Shown: one piece after another, positions 1 through 7,270 of the stretch | How the letters are laid out: the number at the start of each line of letters is the position of its first letter | Numbering within the stretch: the first letter of the stretch is position 1 | Source: Roseburia sp. CAG:309 | GTDB taxonomy: Bacteria > Bacillota > Clostridia > Lachnospirales > Lachnospiraceae | Direction of reading: 5' to 3' | Assembly (NCBI GenBank): GCA_000434115.1 | Contig: FR894061.1 | Span: 40,115 to 57,151 of the forward strand | Length of the DNA stretch: 17,037 nucleotides | The notes under the pieces: generated by a model | The model's database searches: none | The model's input: only the letters and a program-made list of their open reading frames with translations | What the model was told of the DNA's origin: nothing | Translations under genes and position numbers: made by a program

Positions 1-65
1 AATTTTCACAAAGATTTTTTTATTATTTATGTAATTTGGATATAGAGTTTTTCTTGAAAATAGTG

Positions 66-71
66 TATAGT
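66..71 (+). promoter_or_regulatory. Possible -10 element upstream of the sugar ABC ATPase gene
   Basis: TATAGT matches the sigma-A -10 consensus at five of six positions and lies 47 bases before the start codon in a very A+T-rich leader. I find no good -35 hexamer at 16-18 bases upstream (the sequence there reads TAGAGT), and the TTGAAA at 54-59 is too close to pair with it. No clear catabolite-repression (cre) site is visible. The window starts only 118 bases before the gene, so the real promoter may lie further left. Confidence 0.3.
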
Positions 72-118
72 ATTAACTACAGATGTTATGAAAAAAATAT
101 TTCCAGGAGGAACATGCA

Positions 119-1231
119 ATGGCAAGTTTATCATTAAAAAACATTAACAAAGTATATCCAAACGGCTTTCACGCTGTTAAGGACTTTAATCTTGAAATTG
201 AAGATAAAGAATTTATCATTTTCGTAGGGCCATCCGGATGTGGTAAATCTACTACACTTCGTATGATCGCTGGTTTGGAAGAAATTTCAAGCGGTGAGCT
301 CTGGATCGGAGACAAACTCGTAAATGACGTAGAACCAAAAGACCGTGATATCGCCATGGTATTCCAGAACTACGCATTGTATCCACATATGTCCGTATTT
401 GATAATATGGCATTTGGTTTGAAATTGAGAAAAGTTCCTAAAGATCAGATTAAACGTCTTGTTCAAGAAGCAGCTAAGATTCTTGACATCGAGCATTTGC
501 TTGATCGTAAACCAAAGGCTTTGTCCGGTGGTCAGAGACAGCGTGTTGCCATGGGACGTGCGATTGTTCGTGATCCTAAAGTATTCCTTATGGATGAGCC
601 ACTTTCCAACTTGGATGCAAAACTTCGTGTACAGATGCGTATCGAGATTTCCAAACTTCATCAGAGACTTGAAACTACGATCATCTACGTAACACATGAC
701 CAGACAGAGGCTTTGACACTTGGTACTCGTATCGTTGTTATGAAAGACGGTATTGTACAGCAGGTAGACAGTCCATTGGATTTGTATATGAGACCAAACA
801 ACCTCTTTGTTGCCGGATTCATTGGATCTCCTCAGATGAACTTCATCAAAGCAAGAGTAACCGTTTCCGGTTCCGATGTACTTCTTGTATTTGGTAACAA
901 CTCTGTAAAACTGACAGAGAGCAAAGCTAAGAAACTGATCGAGAATGGTTATGAAGATAAAGACATCATCTTTGGTATTCGTCCAGAAGACATTAAAGAT
1001 GAGGAAATGTTCATCAGCAGTTCTCCTGATACCACACTGGAAGCTACTGTTAAAGTATACGAGATGCTTGGTGCAGAAGTATTCTTGTACTTCACGATCG
1101 AGGATACAGATATCACAGTACGTGTTAATCCTCGTACAACAGCTCGTCCTGGTGATACAATCAAAATCGCTCTGGATGCCGAGAAGATTCACCTCTTCGA
1201 CAAGGAGACAGAAGTTACAATTACTAACTAG
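119..1231 (+). CDS. Sugar ABC transporter ATP-binding protein, MsmK/UgpC/MalK type
   Basis: This is a cytoplasmic ATPase that powers carbohydrate import by binding two permease subunits as a dimer. The nucleotide-binding domain (about residues 1-240) has Walker A GPSGCGKST at 37-45, Q-loop Q83, signature LSGGQ at 135-139, Walker B with catalytic E160, and switch H193. The C-terminal ~130 residues fit the TOBE/OB-fold regulatory domain of the MalK/UgpC/MsmK group, and 370 residues is the usual length. The start is fixed by AGGAGG at 105-110, eight bases before the ATG. No permease or solute-binding gene lies next to it, and a terminator follows at once, so it is probably a shared ATPase serving several sugar transporters encoded elsewhere; that is known for MsmK in streptococci and is inference here. 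Many CGT and GGT codons suggest high expression. The exact family name (msmK or ugpC) cannot be settled from sequence alone. Confidence 0.93.
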   Translation: MASLSLKNINKVYPNGFHAVKDFNLEIEDKEFIIFVGPSGCGKSTTLRMIAGLEEISSGELWIGDKLVNDVEPKDRDIAMVFQNYALYPHMSVFDNMAFGLKLRKVPKDQIKRLVQEAAKILDIEHLLDRKPKALSGGQRQRVAMGRAIVRDPKVFLMDEPLSNLDAKLRVQMRIEISKLHQRLETTIIYVTHDQTEALTLGTRIVVMKDGIVQQVDSPLDLYMRPNNLFVAGFIGSPQMNFIKARVTVSGSDVLLVFGNNSVKLTESKAKKLIENGYEDKDIIFGIRPEDIKDEEMFISSSPDTTLEATVKVYEMLGAEVFLYFTIEDTDITVRVNPRTTARPGDTIKIALDAEKIHLFDKETEVTITN

Positions 1232-1258
1232 GATTCAACTTACATATGTGAGTAAAAA

Positions 1259-1306
1259 TAAGGGATGCCTAAACAGGCATCCCTTAAATCATTTCTTGCG
1301 TTTTTT
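1259..1306 (+). terminator. Rho-independent terminator after the ABC ATPase gene
   Basis: A perfect 12-bp stem (1259-1270 with 1275-1286) closes a four-base AAAC loop. The base-paired core is AGGGATGCCT. The T-rich stretch does not follow directly: AATC and ATTTCTTGCG come before a run of six T at 1301-1306, so the tail is weaker than the stem. It isolates the ATPase gene from the regulator downstream. Confidence 0.8.
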
Positions 1307-1334
1307 CTGAAAAAATGGTACAATAAATTATAAT
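1296..1334 (+). promoter_or_regulatory. Promoter region for the PucR/CdaR-type regulator and probably ftsEX
   Basis: Two overlapping sigma-A-like options are visible. The first is TTGCGT (1296-1301), a 17-base gap, and an extended -10 TGgTACAAT (hexamer 1319-1324). The second has a perfect TATAAT at 1329-1334 but only a poor -35 (TTCTGA at 1305-1310, 18-base gap). Either would start a transcript about 25-40 bases ahead of the regulator start codon. The first overlaps the T-rich tail of the preceding terminator. I see no second promoter before ftsE, so this one may serve the whole ftsEX block. Confidence 0.6.
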
Positions 1335-1368
1335 GCGACAAGAGTAGACTGTTTTCGGAGGTGTGGCA

Positions 1369-2457
1369 ATGATATCAAATCAGATTTTGCAAAATACGAT
1401 TGAAGGGATTAAGGGGATTATAAAAAATGATCTATGTGTGTCAGATGCAGAGGGAAATACACTGGCGACGACATCAGAGGATTTTTCGGTAAATCACGAG
1501 GATGGCTTGAGTTTTGTTCAGTCACCGGCAGACAGCCAGGTGGTAAAAGGATGCCATTATTTTAAAGTATATGATGAAGGACAGTTAGAATATGTGATTG
1601 TAATCCGGGGAGATTCGGAGGAAGCGTATACGATCGGGAAGATGATCGTGCTTCAGATTGAGGGACTTTTGGTGGCTTACAAAGAGCGTTATGACAAAGA
1701 TAATTTTATCAAAAACCTTCTGTTAGATAACCTGCTTTTGGTAGATATCTATAACCGTGCCAAAAAGCTGCACATTGAGATGAGTGCGCGAAGAGTTGTC
1801 TTTATTATTGAGACGAATAAAGAAAAGGATTCCGGAGCACTGGAGACGGTGCGAAGTATGTTTGCAACACAGACGCAGGATTTTATTACTGCAGTGGATG
1901 AAAAAAATATTATTCTTGTAAAAGAGATTGGGGAGAAAGATCAGATTGAAGATCTCGAAAAGACGGCATATGTTATCGTAGACATGCTCAATACCGAAGC
2001 AATGTCCCGTGTCCATGTGGCATTCGGTACGATCGTAAAAGAACTCAAAGAAGTTTCCAGATCATATAAAGAAGCGAAGATGGCTCTTGATGTCGGAAAG
2101 ATTTTCTACAGCGATAAGAAAGTTGTCGCTTACAGTAATCTGGGAATCGGTCGTTTGATCTATCAGTTGCCGATGCCTCTTTGCAAAATGTTTATCAAGG
2201 AGATCTTTGAAGAAAAGACACCGGATCAGTTTGATGAAGAAACATTGACGACAATCAATAAGTTCTTTGAAAATAACCTGAATGTATCTGAAACGTCAAG
2301 ACAGTTATATATTCATAGGAATACTCTGGTATACCGGCTGGATAAACTGGAAAAAAGTACAGGACTTGATCTACGTATTTTTGACGACGCCATTACGTTT
2401 AAAATTGCTCTTATGGTTGTGAAGTATATGAATTATCTTGAAACCATAGATTATTGA
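1369..2457 (+). CDS. PucR/CdaR-type transcriptional regulator
   Basis: This is a DNA-binding regulator of the PucR/CdaR class. The C-terminal ~60 residues hold the typical helix-turn-helix: the stretch from about residue 300 (NNLNVSETSRQLYIHRNTL, then a leucine-rich helix) matches the PucR C-terminal domain, where NVSETSRQLYIHRNTL forms the helix-turn-helix. The N-terminal part (about 1-120) resembles a small-molecule sensor of the sugar-diacid type, and the middle resembles the GGDEF-like region of this family; the ligand is unknown. I chose the ATG at 1369 rather than the GTG at 1363 because GGAGG (1357-1361) is seven bases from the ATG but only one from the GTG. It sits between a sugar transporter ATPase and ftsE, 44 bases before the latter with no terminator between, so co-transcription with ftsEX is likely. 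Its targets could be either neighbour. Confidence 0.85.
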   Translation: MISNQILQNTIEGIKGIIKNDLCVSDAEGNTLATTSEDFSVNHEDGLSFVQSPADSQVVKGCHYFKVYDEGQLEYVIVIRGDSEEAYTIGKMIVLQIEGLLVAYKERYDKDNFIKNLLLDNLLLVDIYNRAKKLHIEMSARRVVFIIETNKEKDSGALETVRSMFATQTQDFITAVDEKNIILVKEIGEKDQIEDLEKTAYVIVDMLNTEAMSRVHVAFGTIVKELKEVSRSYKEAKMALDVGKIFYSDKKVVAYSNLGIGRLIYQLPMPLCKMFIKEIFEEKTPDQFDEETLTTINKFFENNLNVSETSRQLYIHRNTLVYRLDKLEKSTGLDLRIFDDAITFKIALMVVKYMNYLETIDY

Positions 2458-2501
2458 TAGACAAAGTATGAGATTGGTAACAAGGGAAAGGATGAGAAGA
2501 G

Positions 2502-3212
2502 ATGACAGCAAATCAACTGCCTATTATTGCGCTTGATGATGTAAGCAAGCAGTATCAGACCGGTGTGGATGCGTTAAAGCATGTTACATTGCAGATTGAA
2601 AATGGCGAGTTTGTATTTATTGTAGGAAAAAGTGGTTCCGGGAAATCGACATTTATTAAATTGCTTCTTAAAGAACTGGATCCAACTTCCGGAAAATTGT
2701 ATATTGCCGGAAGACTTGTAAATAAATTAAGGAGAAAACAAGTTCCCCTGTATCGTCGGAATATTGGTGTTGTATTTCAGGACTTTCGTCTGTTGAAAGA
2801 CCGGACCGTTTTTGAAAACATAGCGTTTGCCCAGCGTATTATCGGCAGAAGCAAACGTGAGATGATCCGCAATGTTACGACGATGCTTACGATCGTAGGT
2901 TTGACGGATAAAGCAGATGCCTATCCCAATGAGTTGTCCGGTGGAGAACAGCAGCGTGTGGCGATTGCCAGAGCACTTGTAAATCAGCCGACCATTCTTT
3001 TGGCAGATGAGCCGACGGGAAATCTGGATCCGCAGAATGCCTGGGAGATCATGATGCTGTTACAGGAAGTAAATAAGATGGGAACGACGGTAGTGGTAGT
3101 AACACATAATAATGATATTGTAGATGTGATGCAGAAGAGAGTAGTGACGCTGAGCGAGGGAATCGTTGTTCGTGATGATAAAAAAGGTGGCTATGAATAT
3201 GAGAGGGATTAG
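2502..3212 (+). CDS. ftsE: Cell division ATP-binding protein FtsE
   Basis: FtsE is the cytoplasmic ATPase of the FtsEX complex, which uses ATP turnover to switch on a peptidoglycan hydrolase outside the cell. Visible motifs are Walker A GKSGSGKST at residues 42-50, signature LSGGEQQR starting at 145, Walker B LLADEPTGNLD with catalytic E170, and the switch His in VVVTHNND. At 236 residues it is close to the usual 220-230. Assignment to FtsE rather than another MacB-like ATPase rests on the adjacent ftsX and M23 peptidase genes. A modest AAAGGA site at 2487-2492 precedes the ATG. Its 3' end overlaps ftsX, which suggests translational coupling. Confidence 0.93.
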   Translation: MTANQLPIIALDDVSKQYQTGVDALKHVTLQIENGEFVFIVGKSGSGKSTFIKLLLKELDPTSGKLYIAGRLVNKLRRKQVPLYRRNIGVVFQDFRLLKDRTVFENIAFAQRIIGRSKREMIRNVTTMLTIVGLTDKADAYPNELSGGEQQRVAIARALVNQPTILLADEPTGNLDPQNAWEIMMLLQEVNKMGTTVVVVTHNNDIVDVMQKRVVTLSEGIVVRDDKKGGYEYERD

Positions 3213-4110
3213 TGTATTTTTATATAGTATCCGGCAGGGATTAAAGAGCATGCGGAAAAACAGGATGTTTACGATCGCATCCATCAGTACGATGGCAGCG
3301 TGCCTGTTTTTATTTGGCCTGTTTTATTTTATTGTTGGAAATTTCAGCCATATGATCAAAGAAGTAGAAAGTTCTGTTGGAATCACGGTCTTTTTTGACG
3401 AAGGAGCCTCACAGGAACAGATGGATTCGATCGGTGAAGCCATAAAATTGCGTGATGAAGTGGATCACATAGAATTTGTGTCAGCGGAGCAGGCATGGAA
3501 AGAATTTGCGGCAGAAAATTTTAAGGATAATCCGGATTTGGTGGACAGTTTTGCGGGAGATAATCCATTGGCAGATTCTGCCTCTTATCAGGTTTACGTA
3601 AAAGATATTTCAAAGCAGGATGAACTGGCTGCGTATATTAAGGGCATTGCCGGCGTTCGGCTGGTAAAACAGTCGGCAGATGCGGCAAAAAGTCTTTCTA
3701 ATGCAAGCCGTCTGGTAAGTTATATTTCCATTGCGATCATTGTAATCCTGCTTGCCGTGTCAATCTTCCTCATTCAATCCACGATTTCTACCGGAATTAC
3801 GGTGCGCCGGGCAGAGATAGGAATCATGCGGCTGATGGGGGCATCGGACTTTTTCATCCGTGCGCCGTTTATTGTGGAAGGTGTCGTGATCGGATTGATC
3901 GGAGCGGTGATTCCGCTTGCCATCCTTTTGGTCAGTTATTCTTCTATTATACAGTACATTAAGACGAAATTTGATATGATATCAAGCTGGATGACTTTTT
4001 TGCCGGTAGGAACAATATTCAAAGCATTGATTCCGCTGTGTCTTCTGATTGGAATCGGAGTAGGCTTTATCGGCAGCTTCTTTACGGTGCGTAAACATTT
4101 GGACATTTAA
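3199..4110 (+). CDS. ftsX: Cell division permease-like protein FtsX
   Basis: FtsX is the membrane partner of FtsE and transmits ATP-driven changes to an extracellular hydrolase. The sequence shows the FtsX plan: a basic cytoplasmic N-terminus, a first membrane segment (about residues 24-48), an extracytoplasmic domain of roughly 120 residues, then three membrane segments, with the conserved RRAEIGIMRLMGA stretch before the third. The start is uncertain: ATGs at 3175, 3193 and 3199 are in frame. I prefer 3199 because AGGTGG at 3185-3190 is eight bases away and only two from 3193, and because the resulting MRGISVFLYSIRQG resembles the N-termini of clostridial FtsX proteins. It overlaps ftsE by 14 bases. 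The M23 gene follows after 16 bases and encodes the probable extracellular partner. Confidence 0.92.
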   Translation: MRGISVFLYSIRQGLKSMRKNRMFTIASISTMAACLFLFGLFYFIVGNFSHMIKEVESSVGITVFFDEGASQEQMDSIGEAIKLRDEVDHIEFVSAEQAWKEFAAENFKDNPDLVDSFAGDNPLADSASYQVYVKDISKQDELAAYIKGIAGVRLVKQSADAAKSLSNASRLVSYISIAIIVILLAVSIFLIQSTISTGITVRRAEIGIMRLMGASDFFIRAPFIVEGVVIGLIGAVIPLAILLVSYSSIIQYIKTKFDMISSWMTFLPVGTIFKALIPLCLLIGIGVGFIGSFFTVRKHLDI

Positions 4111-4126
4111 AAGGGGGACGGCAGAA

Positions 4127-5416
4127 ATGAAACGAAAAATTCTTGCAATTAGTTTTGTAATCTCATTGGTATTTGCCTATTGTCTGTCCGGATTGCAGCA
4201 GCCATCGGCACAGGCAGAAGAAAGCACGACGGATTATGACCAGCAGATCCGACAGGCAGAAGAAGAGAAAAAGAAGGCGGAGAGCCGTCTGGAAAGCCTT
4301 GAAAAAGATCTGAAAGAACTGGAAGACAGCAAGGGTGATATCCTCAAATATATCAAGAAAGTGGATAAAAAGATCGAAAAGATTTCGAACACAATATCCG
4401 GGCTGAAAAAACAGATCGAAACATCGCGAAAAGAATTGGCAAAGATTCAGGAAGAATGCTCACAGCTTCAGGAAAAGCAAAATGAGCAGTATGAAATCAT
4501 GAAAAAGCGAATAAAATATATGTATGAGAATGGGGAAGAAGGTTATGTAGAGGCTATTTTCAGTGCATCCAGTTTTGCTGATTTTTTGAGCCGCTCAGAG
4601 TATGTACAGAAAATTTCGGAATACGATGCCAACGTATTTGCAGAATATTCGAAACGTATGACAGAGATTGAACATTCTCAGAGTCTGATGGAGGCAAAGG
4701 TAGATGAAATCTGTAGCCTTCAGGATGAAGCAGTAGCTGATCAGGATTCTTTGAAAAAACTGAAAACAAGTAAAAAAGATGAAGTCAAAAAATTGAATTC
4801 CGCAATATCTGTGACCGATAAGCGGGTACAGACATATAATGCACAAGTGGCAAAACAGGAACAGAAAGTGGAAGCCTTATTACTGCAAAAACAGCAGGAG
4901 ATTCAGAAAAAGGAAGCGGAAGCTGCAAAAAAGGCACCGCAGAGTGCGCAGGCATCCGGTGGAAATACTTCGACCGATGGTGCGGATCCGGCTGCATCGA
5001 ATGCTTCTTATGCGGCAAATACCGGCGAACTGCGCTGGCCGTTAAATGTATCCGGAAGAATTTCTTCGAAATTTGGTTCCCGTACCAGTCCGACAGAAGG
5101 AGCAAGCACATATCATAAGGGACTGGACATCGCAGTATCTTCCGGAACCCCGATTATCGCTTCCGGAGCAGGAAAGGTTGTGACGGCAACTTACAGTTCC
5201 AGTGCGGGAAATTACATTATGATCTATCACGGAAACAGCTTATATACGGTGTATATGCACTGCTCGAAATTGTCGGTGAAAGTCGGAGATACGGTGAAAC
5301 AGGGGGATGTCATTGGAAATGTCGGATCTACCGGTGTGTCTACCGGCCCGCATCTTCATTTTGGTGTAACGGTAAATGGTAACTATGTGAATCCATTGAA
5401 TTACGTAAGTCAATAA
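4127..5416 (+). CDS. Secreted coiled-coil M23 peptidase, FtsEX-linked murein hydrolase (EnvC/NlpD-like)
   Basis: This is a peptidoglycan endopeptidase that probably acts outside the membrane under FtsEX control. The signal peptide is residues 1 to ~31 (ends near AQAEE). A long Glu/Lys-rich coiled coil spans about 36-260 with a hinge near 140-170, followed by an Ala/Ser/Gly-rich linker (~265-300). The LytM/M23 domain occupies the last ~120 residues. All catalytic positions are present: zinc ligands H330 and D334 (HKGLD) and H411 (HLH), plus H378 and H409. The coiled-coil plus M23 plan is that of EnvC, but E. coli EnvC has lost zinc binding, so this protein should be an active enzyme. In other Gram-positives the FtsEX partners (PcsB, CwlO, RipC) use CHAP or NlpC/P60 domains instead. 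A run of five G at 4113-4117 is the ribosome site. A hairpin follows. Confidence 0.92.
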   Translation: MKRKILAISFVISLVFAYCLSGLQQPSAQAEESTTDYDQQIRQAEEEKKKAESRLESLEKDLKELEDSKGDILKYIKKVDKKIEKISNTISGLKKQIETSRKELAKIQEECSQLQEKQNEQYEIMKKRIKYMYENGEEGYVEAIFSASSFADFLSRSEYVQKISEYDANVFAEYSKRMTEIEHSQSLMEAKVDEICSLQDEAVADQDSLKKLKTSKKDEVKKLNSAISVTDKRVQTYNAQVAKQEQKVEALLLQKQQEIQKKEAEAAKKAPQSAQASGGNTSTDGADPAASNASYAANTGELRWPLNVSGRISSKFGSRTSPTEGASTYHKGLDIAVSSGTPIIASGAGKVVTATYSSSAGNYIMIYHGNSLYTVYMHCSKLSVKVGDTVKQGDVIGNVGSTGVSTGPHLHFGVTVNGNYVNPLNYVSQ

Positions 5417-5432
5417 TCTAAAAGTTGATAAC

Positions 5433-5466
5433 ACAGCCTGAACGAATTGCGGTTTCAGGCTGTTTT
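5433..5466 (+). terminator. Hairpin with short T run between the M23 and S41 peptidase genes
   Basis: A 10-bp stem (5433-5442 with 5454-5463, core CAGCCTGA/TCAGGCTG) closes an 11-base loop and ends in only four T (5463-5466). This is a weak intrinsic terminator or attenuator. I find no convincing promoter between it and the next gene, whose start codon is 32 bases downstream, so partial read-through from the ftsEX operon is likely. Confidence 0.65.
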
Positions 5467-5497
5467 GCGAGAATAAAAAAGCATAGGAGAGATCACA

Positions 5498-6697
5498 ATG
5501 AAACGATTAAAAAAGATTATATCAAGCAGTTTTTTTCAAGGAGCAGTCTGTGGTATCGTATTTACATTGTGTGTGTTGTCAGTACTGCGTTTTTTTGGCA
5601 TTCGTATTTTGCCGGCGGGAAATGCGGCAACACAGGCATATACAAAGAATAAGTACATTGAACAGTGTATTGAATCATACTACCAGGGAGACTACACGGA
5701 TGAAGAATTAGCTAACGGTGCAGCAAAAGGAATGGTTGCTGCGCTGGGGGATAAATATTCTACGTATTATACACAGAGCGAATACGATGAAGTAATGAAG
5801 AGCATTGATGGTTCATACGTTGGCATCGGAGTTACGTTAAAACAGCTTGAAAATGGAGATGTTCAAGTGGCAGAAATCACAGAGGGCGGACCGGCACAAA
5901 GAGCAGGAATGCAGGCTGGTGATATTTTTAAAGAAGTAAATGGAACGGATCTTACCGGAAAAACCATGAGTGATGTGGTTTCTATGATAAAAGTGGATGC
6001 CAACGAGGGAAAAACAGTGGAGATCAAGGTGCTTCGTACGAAAGATGACAAGCAGCAGGAGACGGTTACCTTACAGGTAGTCTGTGAAACGGTTAAAGTT
6101 GTCTCTGTAGAAGACAAACAGATGGGGAACACCGGTTATATTAAAGTGTCAGAATTTGATAATGAAACGGATGATCAGTTTTCCAAAGCTGTAGATAAGT
6201 ATAGTAACGAAAAGATCAAGGGACTTGTGATCGATCTCCGGGATAACGGTGGTGGTTCTTTGGAATCTGCCATTAATATGCTAAACCGGTTGTTGCCAAA
6301 AGGAGATCTGATCACGGAAAAAAGCAAAAAAGAGGGCGATAAGACTTATCATTCCGATGACAAAGAAAGTTATCAGAAACCGATTGTTGTTTTGATCAAT
6401 GAAAACAGTGCCAGCGCGTCAGAAGTGTTTGCCGGAACGTTGAAAACGCGTGGAGCGGCTACGCTGGTCGGAACAAAGAGTTTTGGAAAAGGCATTGTTC
6501 AGACTGTCTTTTCTTTGAAACGTTCGTGTGGCGGTGGAATCAAATTGACTACAGCAAAATACTATCTTCCGAATGGCGAGTGCATTCATAAAAAGGGAAT
6601 TACTCCGGATGAGACGATAGAATATGAGAAAAAGGATACAGATACCGAAAAAGAGGATACGCAGTTACAGCGTGCATTTCAGATTATTGAACAGTAA
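5498..6697 (+). CDS. S41-family C-terminal processing peptidase with PDZ domain (CtpA/CtpB-like)
   Basis: This is a membrane-tethered serine protease that trims proteins in the cell envelope. One hydrophobic segment near residues 12-32 should anchor it with the bulk outside. A PDZ domain spans about 104-185 (GSYVGIGV at its start, AGMQAGDIF within). The S41 domain follows. The Ser-Lys-Gln catalytic set is visible: S306 in ENSASASE, K331 in GTKSFGKG, Q335 four residues later. The 25-residue Ser-Lys spacing equals that of Bacillus CtpB. Length (399) is normal. AGGAGA at 5485-5490 is the ribosome site. In Bacillus, CtpB acts in sporulation signalling and related Ctp proteases elsewhere control murein hydrolases; the position just after an FtsEX/M23 block favours an envelope substrate, but no substrate can be named from sequence. 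Confidence 0.92.
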   Translation: MKRLKKIISSSFFQGAVCGIVFTLCVLSVLRFFGIRILPAGNAATQAYTKNKYIEQCIESYYQGDYTDEELANGAAKGMVAALGDKYSTYYTQSEYDEVMKSIDGSYVGIGVTLKQLENGDVQVAEITEGGPAQRAGMQAGDIFKEVNGTDLTGKTMSDVVSMIKVDANEGKTVEIKVLRTKDDKQQETVTLQVVCETVKVVSVEDKQMGNTGYIKVSEFDNETDDQFSKAVDKYSNEKIKGLVIDLRDNGGGSLESAINMLNRLLPKGDLITEKSKKEGDKTYHSDDKESYQKPIVVLINENSASASEVFAGTLKTRGAATLVGTKSFGKGIVQTVFSLKRSCGGGIKLTTAKYYLPNGECIHKKGITPDETIEYEKKDTDTEKEDTQLQRAFQIIEQ

Positions 6698-6711
6698 AGG
6701 AGGAACAGAGG

Positions 6712-7254
6712 ATGAATGAGTTAGCACAGCATATGGTTGATACCGTAAAGGAATGGCAGTGTAAAATTGGTGTGAGAAAAGAAAAAATGGACTTGTTTTA
6801 TCCACTGCAATCGTTAAAAGAATTATTGCAGTTGAATCCAGCGGATTCCACGGAACAGTTGGAGAAGACGTTGACGGAGTTTCAGAAAGAATACGAAGAT
6901 TTGTTTGGCAGACTGCATTTTTGGAAAGAAAAAGAGCGATATGGGATTGAAATTCCGGAAGAAGGTGTGATTCATATCGCAGAGACGATACCGGATCCGG
7001 AATTTCTGGAGAAGTTTTTGAAAGTGATTCAGAATCCTGTCAGTAAAATGGAAGATATTACCAATTGCTTTCAGCAGTTTGCAAACGATAAGGGAGATGT
7101 ATTGCATCAGGAAAATATGGTGCATGATGGACTCGGTTCCGTATTTTACTTTGAAAAGGATTCGACAGAACGGTATGTTTATTGTGTGGAAGACGATGAT
7201 TTCGGATTGACATATCATCGTTTTACAAGAAAAGAGTACGAAGAATTAAAATAA
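6712..7254 (+). CDS. Small acidic protein of unknown function (possibly DUF3877)
   Basis: I do not recognise a function. The 180-residue product has no signal peptide or membrane segment, so it should be cytoplasmic. The first ~100 residues look helical and charged, and the last ~50 look like a small beta-rich region rich in Asp, Glu, Phe and Tyr (FYFEKDSTERYVYCVEDDDF). It resembles, from memory only, the DUF3877 family of Lachnospiraceae; a domain search would settle this. A strong AGGAGG lies at 6699-6704, the gene begins 14 bases after the S41 peptidase, and the cellulase gene begins 16 bases after it, so all three are probably on one transcript. No catalytic motif is visible. Confidence 0.8.
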   Translation: MNELAQHMVDTVKEWQCKIGVRKEKMDLFYPLQSLKELLQLNPADSTEQLEKTLTEFQKEYEDLFGRLHFWKEKERYGIEIPEEGVIHIAETIPDPEFLEKFLKVIQNPVSKMEDITNCFQQFANDKGDVLHQENMVHDGLGSVFYFEKDSTERYVYCVEDDDFGLTYHRFTRKEYEELK

Positions 7255-7270
7255 CAAGGAGGAGAAGAAA

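Noticed and set aside
54..76. TTGAAA plus TATAGT or TATTAA as a full promoter before the ABC ATPase
   Set aside because: The gap between the hexamers is 6 or 11 bases, far below the 16-18 needed; only the -10-like word was kept, at low confidence.
287..1192. Long minus-strand open frame (301 codons) opposite the ABC ATPase gene
   Set aside because: It lies wholly within a gene with complete ABC motifs; its translation is rich in Cys, His and Phe with no domain, and I see no ribosome site. It is a shadow of codon bias.
1363..1368. GTG start for the PucR/CdaR-type regulator
   Set aside because: The Shine-Dalgarno sequence is one base from this codon; the ATG two codons later has ideal spacing.
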